Shown here: one piece after another, positions 60,199 to 64,000 of the stretch
How positions within the stretch are numbered: position 1 is the stretch's first letter
Layout of the letters: each line of letters opens with the position of its first letter
Assembly: GCA_016869215.1 (NCBI GenBank)
Contig: VGEP01000014.1
Span: 44,251-108,250 of the forward strand
DNA length: 64,000 nt
Source: Alphaproteobacteria bacterium
GTDB taxonomy: Bacteria > Pseudomonadota > Alphaproteobacteria > Rhizobiales > Xanthobacteraceae
Reading direction: 5' to 3'
Translations under genes and position numbers: made by a program
Notes under the pieces: generated by a model
Told to the model about the DNA's origin: nothing
What the model saw: the letters and a program-made list of their open reading frames with translations, nothing else
Database searches by the model: none

Positions 60199-61392
60199 TC
60201 AAATGGCGTTGGCCTTGCGCAGCGCTGCAATATCTCTTGCGCTGAATCCGAATTCCTTGAGCACTTCGTTGGTATGCTGGCCGAGACCCGGCGGCACAGC
60301 CGCAATCGCGCTCTTGCTGCGCGACATCTTGATCGGCTGGCCGACCACCGTGAGCGTGCTCTTGTCCCTCTTCTTGACACTCTGCGCGATGCCGAGATGC
60401 TTGACCTGCGGATCGGCGAACACCTGGTCGATGGAGTAGATCGGGCCGCAGGGCACCCCGGCCTTGTTCATAATGTCGATCCACTCGGCGCTGCTTTTCT
60501 TCTCGGTGTAGGTTCCGATCTCCGCGTTGAGCGCCCTGCGGTTCTCCGAGCGCAGCTTCGCGCTCGCATACTCCGGCTTTTTGATCATCGCGTCGGCGCC
60601 GAGCGCCTTGCAGAACCGCTCCCAGATCGCGCCGCCGGTGGTGGCGATGTTGATGTGGCCGTCGGTTGTCTTGAACACGCCGGTCGGGATCGATGTCGGA
60701 TGATCGTTGCCGGCCTGTTTGGGCACATCGTTGCCGATCAGCCAGCGCGCGGCCTGGAAGTCGAGCATGAAAATCTGCGCCTGCAGCAGCGAGGTCGCGA
60801 CGTGCTGGCCCTTCTTGGACTTCTCGCGTTCGAGCAGGGCGACCATGATGCCGAGCGCACAGAACAATCCCGCCGTCAGGTCGGCGACCGGGATGCCGAC
60901 GCGCACCGGCCCCTGGCCGGGCAGCCCGGTGATCGACATCAGCCCGCCCATGCCCTGCGCGATCTGATCGAAGCCCGGCCGGTTTTCGTAAGGTCCGTCC
61001 TGGCCGAAGCCGGAAATGCTGCCGTAAACGATGCGCGGATTGACCTTGCTCAGGTCCTTGTAGTCGATCTTCAACCGCCGCTTCACGTCTGGCCGGAAGT
61101 TCTCGACCACGACGTCGGCCTTCTTGATCATCCGCAGGAACGCGGCGCGCCCTTCCTTGCTCTTCAGGTTGAGCGTCATGCTCCGTTTGTTGCGATGCAA
61201 ATTCTGAAAATCGGGACCTTCGCGCGGGCCACCCGGTGCATCGCCGCCCGCTTCGTCCGGCGGCATCTCGATCTTGATCACGTTGGCGCCCCAGTCGGCG
61301 AGCTGCCGCACGCATGTGGGGCCCGACCGAACGCGCGTCAGGTCGAGGACGGTGAAGCGTGCAAGTGCTTGCGAGGCTTTGCGAAACGGCAT
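60199..61392 (-). CDS. CaiB/BaiF-type (class III) CoA-transferase
   Basis: A 397-residue family III CoA-transferase, moving CoA between acyl groups through an Asp-anhydride. It starts LARFTVLDLTRVRSGP, typical of the family. The catalytic Asp is in GIPVADLTAGL (about 178-188). Later blocks RPGFDQIAQGMGGLMSITG and AGVPCGPIYSIDQVF fit formyl-CoA-transferase relatives. It heads the long minus-strand run. ATG 61392 lies 139 bases from the divergent Bug gene; no clear promoter is seen in between. Confidence 0.92.
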   Translation of the reverse strand: MPFRKASQALARFTVLDLTRVRSGPTCVRQLADWGANVIKIEMPPDEAGGDAPGGPREGPDFQNLHRNKRSMTLNLKSKEGRAAFLRMIKKADVVVENFRPDVKRRLKIDYKDLSKVNPRIVYGSISGFGQDGPYENRPGFDQIAQGMGGLMSITGLPGQGPVRVGIPVADLTAGLFCALGIMVALLEREKSKKGQHVATSLLQAQIFMLDFQAARWLIGNDVPKQAGNDHPTSIPTGVFKTTDGHINIATTGGAIWERFCKALGADAMIKKPEYASAKLRSENRRALNAEIGTYTEKKSSAEWIDIMNKAGVPCGPIYSIDQVFADPQVKHLGIAQSVKKRDKSTLTVVGQPIKMSRSKSAIAAVPPGLGQHTNEVLKEFGFSARDIAALRKANAI

Positions 61393-61543
61393 GTGCGGAA
61401 GACACCCTGGGATGCGTTGCGAGACCATCTCCGAAATGACCGGAGTTGTCCACGGGGACATGCGGCACCATAGCGTGCGCCTCTCGGTTGCGCCGGAACG
61501 CCATTGGGATAGGCTTTTGGCAACGGAAATCATGGGGATGACG

Positions 61544-62515
61544 ATGAAACGTCTGGGATTCGCGCTTGCGCTGGCCGGGTCTGTGGCCTGCATCACGGCC
61601 GTTCCCGCGGCTTCGGACGAATGGCCGTCGCGGCCGGTGCGCATCCTGAGCACCTTTGCGGCGGGCGGCGCCGCCGACGTGCTGGCGCGCGTCATCGCGG
61701 AAAATCTCTCGACGGCGTTCAAGCAGCAATTCTTCGTCGAAGTCCGCGCCGGAGCGGGCGGCCAGATTGCCGTGAGGTCGGTGCTGGATTCGCCCCCCGA
61801 CGGCTACAACTTCGCCCTGGTCAGCGTCTCTCATCTCGTGATCCACCCGATGTCGCGGGCGGACGCGACCTACGATCCGCTCAAGGACCTCACCAACGTC
61901 GCCTTCGCCGGCGGCTCGCCGGTGGTGCTGTCGGTCAATTCCGGCAAGAGCGGGCTGAAGACGCTGAAGGACCTGGTCACCCGCGGTCAGACTGAGTCGA
62001 TGACCTATTCCTCGTCCGGACTCGGCACGATGGGTCATCTGGTCGGCGAGAACTTCGTCGGCATCTCCAAGATCAAGAGCTCGCACGTTCCCTACAAGGG
62101 CGCGTCGCAAGCGCTCAACGATCTCGTCGGCGGCCACATCGTCTGGTGCTCGCAGACGGTGACGTCGACTTCGAGCTTCCTGCGCGCAAACACGCTGCAA
62201 GGACTCGCGGTCTCGACCGACAAGCGCATGCCCGACTTTCCCGACATCCCGACGTTCAAGGAGCAGGGCCACGATCTCGTGTCGTCGATCTGGTTCGCGC
62301 TGTCCGGACCGGCCAAGCTGCCGCCCGCGATCCTCGCCAAGCTGAACGCGGAAGTGAACAAGGCCATGACGAAGCCCGAGGTCGCGGCGCGGATGCGGCG
62401 CGACGGCATGATCACCAACCCGATGAGCCCGGAGCAGTTCCAGCAGTTCATCGCGGCCGAGAAGACGCGCTGGTCGCCGGTCGTGCAACAGGTCGGACTG
62501 GCGGTGAAGAAGTAA
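61544..62515 (+). CDS. Bug-family (TTT) periplasmic substrate-binding protein
   Basis: A 323-residue receptor (from ATG 61544) with a Sec signal peptide MKRLGFALALAGSVACITA. Signatures are WPSRPVRILSTFAAGGAADVLAR (about 25-47), VRAGAGGQIAVRSV and the late PPAILAKLNAEVNKAM. Three in-frame ATG codons (61532, 61538, 61544) are possible; the last has GGGGA at 5 bases and gives the most regular signal peptide. No tctA/tctB partner is near. Divergent from the CaiB-type gene, so it may serve that pathway. Confidence 0.92.
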   Translation: MKRLGFALALAGSVACITAVPAASDEWPSRPVRILSTFAAGGAADVLARVIAENLSTAFKQQFFVEVRAGAGGQIAVRSVLDSPPDGYNFALVSVSHLVIHPMSRADATYDPLKDLTNVAFAGGSPVVLSVNSGKSGLKTLKDLVTRGQTESMTYSSSGLGTMGHLVGENFVGISKIKSSHVPYKGASQALNDLVGGHIVWCSQTVTSTSSFLRANTLQGLAVSTDKRMPDFPDIPTFKEQGHDLVSSIWFALSGPAKLPPAILAKLNAEVNKAMTKPEVAARMRRDGMITNPMSPEQFQQFIAAEKTRWSPVVQQVGLAVKK

Positions 62516-62520
62516 AGGAT

Positions 62521-62552
62521 TACGAAGGCCGCCGGTTTCGCCGGCCTTCGTA
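62521..62552 (+). terminator. Hairpin terminator between the two Bug genes
   Basis: An 11-base perfect stem TACGAAGGCCG / CGGCCTTCGTA with a 10-base loop, 6 bases after the stop codon. There is only a short T-run (CGTTTCG) after it, so it may be a processing or partial-termination signal. Confidence 0.5.
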
Positions 62553-62621
62553 CGTTTCGACAAGATAAAAAAGACGACCCCCGATGTTCTTCGACGGGCA
62601 CACAAACACACGGGGAGTGAC

Positions 62622-63599
62622 ATGATTGCAAGAATGACTCGGCGCGGATTCCTCGGCACCACCGCGGGTGCGGCCGCACTGACCGTCGCAGGCCCGCAGG
62701 CGGCCTTCGCCAAATACCCGGAGCGCAACCTTCTCATTATCGTGCCTTACGGCCCGGGCGGCGGCAGCGACATCAGCGCGCGGCTGCTGGCCCTCGACCT
62801 CGAGCCGAACTTCGGCAAGCCGGTCACGGTCGAAAACCGCGCCGGCGGCGGCGGCTGGATCGGCTGGGGCTCGCTCGCGCAGTCGAAGCCGGACGGCTAC
62901 ACCATCGGCTATATCGCGGCGCCGAACCTCTACGCCGGGTATCTCGACCGTTCGATCGCCGGCGGACAGCGGAAGGAAAATCTCGAAAGCTTCACGCCGC
63001 TGATCAACCACGTGTTCGATTACAACATGTGGGGCGTGCGCGCCGAGAGCAAATACAAGACCGTCAAGGACGTGATCGACGACGCCAAGAAGCGGCCGTC
63101 GGCAATCTCGCTCAACGGCGGCGGCCACGGCACCGACGACCACATCGCGATCCTGTCGATCGAAGCCGCGACCGGCACCAAGTTCGTGGTGCCGCACTTC
63201 CGCAGCACCGCGGAAGGCATGACCCAGGTACTCGGCGGTCACATCGACGTGCTGGCGGCCAACGTCAGCGAGGCGGCCGAGAACGTGCGCACCGGCAAGA
63301 TCCGCGCGCTCGGCGTGATGGCGCCGACCCGCTCTAAGTTTATGCCGAATGTGCCGACCTTCCGCGAGCAAGGCTTCGACCAGGTGTGGGCGATCTCGCG
63401 CGGCGTCGCCGGACCCGCGAATCTGCCGAAGGACGTCGAGGCGACGCTGATCGCCACGCTCGAAAAAACCATCGCGTCGCCGGGGCACAAGGAAAAGGCC
63501 GAGAAGCTCAGCCTCGACCCGCTCATCGTCAAAGGCGAGGAGTACCGCAAGTACCTCAAGCAAAAAGAGCAGGAAACCAAGAAGCTGATGAATTGGTAG
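62622..63599 (+). CDS. Bug-family (TTT) periplasmic substrate-binding protein
   Basis: A 325-residue Bug receptor with a Tat-like leader (TRRGFLGTTAGAAALTVAG, ending near QAAFAK). Core motifs are LIIVPYGPGGGSDISARLLA (about 36-55) and ENRAGGGGWIGWGSLA, where the second loop is Gly/Trp-rich compared with the paralogue upstream. It contains an insertion with TGTKFVVPHFRSTAEGM. It lies 106 bases downstream of the other Bug gene, separated by a hairpin. A terminator follows at 63620. Confidence 0.92.
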   Translation: MIARMTRRGFLGTTAGAAALTVAGPQAAFAKYPERNLLIIVPYGPGGGSDISARLLALDLEPNFGKPVTVENRAGGGGWIGWGSLAQSKPDGYTIGYIAAPNLYAGYLDRSIAGGQRKENLESFTPLINHVFDYNMWGVRAESKYKTVKDVIDDAKKRPSAISLNGGGHGTDDHIAILSIEAATGTKFVVPHFRSTAEGMTQVLGGHIDVLAANVSEAAENVRTGKIRALGVMAPTRSKFMPNVPTFREQGFDQVWAISRGVAGPANLPKDVEATLIATLEKTIASPGHKEKAEKLSLDPLIVKGEEYRKYLKQKEQETKKLMNW

Positions 63600-63619
63600 C
63601 ACCAGCGACCGAAACGAGG

Positions 63620-63645
63620 AGCGCCGCGCGAGCGGCGCTCTTTGC
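63620..63645 (+). terminator. Rho-independent terminator after the second Bug gene
   Basis: Perfect 9-bp stem GAGCGCCGC / GCGGCGCTC with loop GCGA at 63620-63641, followed by TTTGCGCTT, 20 bases after the stop codon. Confidence 0.65.
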
Positions 63646-63882
63646 GCTTCCGGAGGCGCACCTACTGCAATCTTCAACCGCTACTGTCGCGGCGTTGTTC
63701 AACTTGGCCGAAATAGCGCCCAGTCGACTTCACCTTTCCGAGACGTGACAACTGATGGCCTTCCGAGCGTTCAATGCTAGTCCACAATTCTACGTCCAAA
63801 GCAAAAATGCGGAACATGTTTTTCGGGGATGCCTTACTTCATGTTCGCGTTCTTGAATAACTACAATGAAGCCATCACTGCT
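63642..63882. other. Non-coding, lower-GC stretch before the insertion sequence
   Basis: About 240 bases with visibly lower GC than the rest and no open frame that looks coding on either strand. It contains TTCTTGAATAACTACAATG-like AT-rich sequence near the IS border. It may be the remains of a disrupted intergenic region or of an older insertion. Confidence 0.4.
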
Positions 63883-64000
63883 TGAGGTGGTCCCACTTCC
63901 TGAGACAGGCGGTTAAGGTGGATTCGCCGATGCGAAGGATAATCCACCATGAGGACGCGGAGACGGTTTTCCGGGGAGTTCAAAGCCAAGGTCGCGCTTG
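63883..64000 (+). mobile_element. Left end of an IS3-family insertion sequence (cut by window edge)
   Basis: The putative terminal inverted repeat starts TGAGGTGGTCCCACTTCC at 63883, followed after 66 bases by the transposase OrfA start. The right end, and so the target duplication, lies outside the window. Boundary at 63883 is an estimate based on the TGAGG start usual for this group. Confidence 0.7.
63949..64000 (+). CDS. IS3-family transposase OrfA, 5' end
   Basis: Only the first 17 codons are present: MRTRRRFSGEFKAKVAL. This is the N-terminal pattern of IS3/IS911-type OrfA proteins (helix-turn-helix transposase family). OrfA normally binds the element ends and is extended by frameshifting into OrfB, which carries the DDE catalytic domain; both would lie beyond the edge. 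Whether the element is intact cannot be told. Confidence 0.8.
   Translation, partial: MRTRRRFSGEFKAKVAL

Noticed and set aside
60164..62737. A minus-strand frame of more than 850 codons across the CaiB and Bug genes
   Set aside because: Out of frame with the CaiB-type protein and antisense to the Bug genes; the product is low-complexity Arg-rich with no motif.

Overview
This 64-kb window is GC-rich chromosomal DNA from an alphaproteobacterium. Gene content and intergenic repeats point to the Hyphomicrobiales, near Bradyrhizobium or the Xanthobacteraceae. The evidence is heavy use of periplasmic binding proteins (TAXI, Bug, NMT1-like and Fe(III)-type), many FMN-, CoA- and molybdenum-dependent catabolic enzymes, GTG starts with GGAGG-type ribosome sites, and palindromic repeats of kinds common in that group. 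There is no rRNA and no CRISPR array. One tRNA (Leu, CAA) is present.

Layout. 1-4.9 kb: end of an AlkA-type glycosylase gene, a carboxylesterase, a TAXI binding protein with its fused TRAP permease, and an HNH protein. 4.9-6.4 kb: dsbB, tRNA-Leu with a clear promoter, and a ParE-type toxin-antitoxin pair. 6.4-17.2 kb: two luciferase-like monooxygenases, a SAF-domain dehydrogenase, two MetE-C-like zinc alkyltransferases, an ABC permease pair without an ATPase, MarC and a crotonase. 17.2-24.1 kb: an amidohydrolase, a LemA/DUF2207 pair, a P450, a dipeptidase and an HD protein. 24.2-26.1 kb: an ABC ATPase and binding protein without a permease. 26.3-34.4 kb: an LVIvd protein with a lysine-rich tail, a CobW GTPase, a two-subunit molybdenum hydroxylase, a dienelactone hydrolase and a MetF-like enzyme. 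33.5-38.7 kb: a CoA-transferase pair, two Gfo/Idh dehydrogenases and a Bug binding protein. 38.8-47.1 kb: an apparent ring-cleavage module with an Ldh-type dehydrogenase, an ACMSD-like amidohydrolase, Rieske dioxygenase alpha and beta subunits, a third Gfo/Idh enzyme, an orphan CoxL-like subunit and a Rieske ferredoxin. 47.2-48.2 kb: a lower-GC island with a DUF4760 gene whose start codon lies in the loop of a terminator-like hairpin. 48.2-61.4 kb: a long minus-strand run with succinate-semialdehyde dehydrogenase, an MFS carrier, a divergent SDR, MmgE/PrpD, an Fe(III)-type ABC importer with three tandem binding-protein paralogues, a crotonase and a CaiB-type CoA-transferase. 61.5-63.6 kb: two Bug binding proteins. 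63.9 kb to the end: the left end of an IS3-family element, cut by the window edge.

Taken together, the window reads as scavenging of small organic acids and aromatics. Uptake is by TRAP, ABC and Bug-type binding proteins; oxidation by flavin, molybdenum, Rieske and P450 enzymes; funnelling by CoA-transferases, crotonases and dehydrogenases. Apart from the antitoxin, I see no recognisable transcription factor gene. The most unusual points are the leader-ORF/hairpin arrangement ahead of the DUF4760 gene, the triplicated binding proteins, several enzymes lacking normally essential residues (SDR, crotonase, P450, CoA-transferase beta, MetE-like zinc site), split ABC systems, and a double long palindrome at 35.2-35.4 kb.
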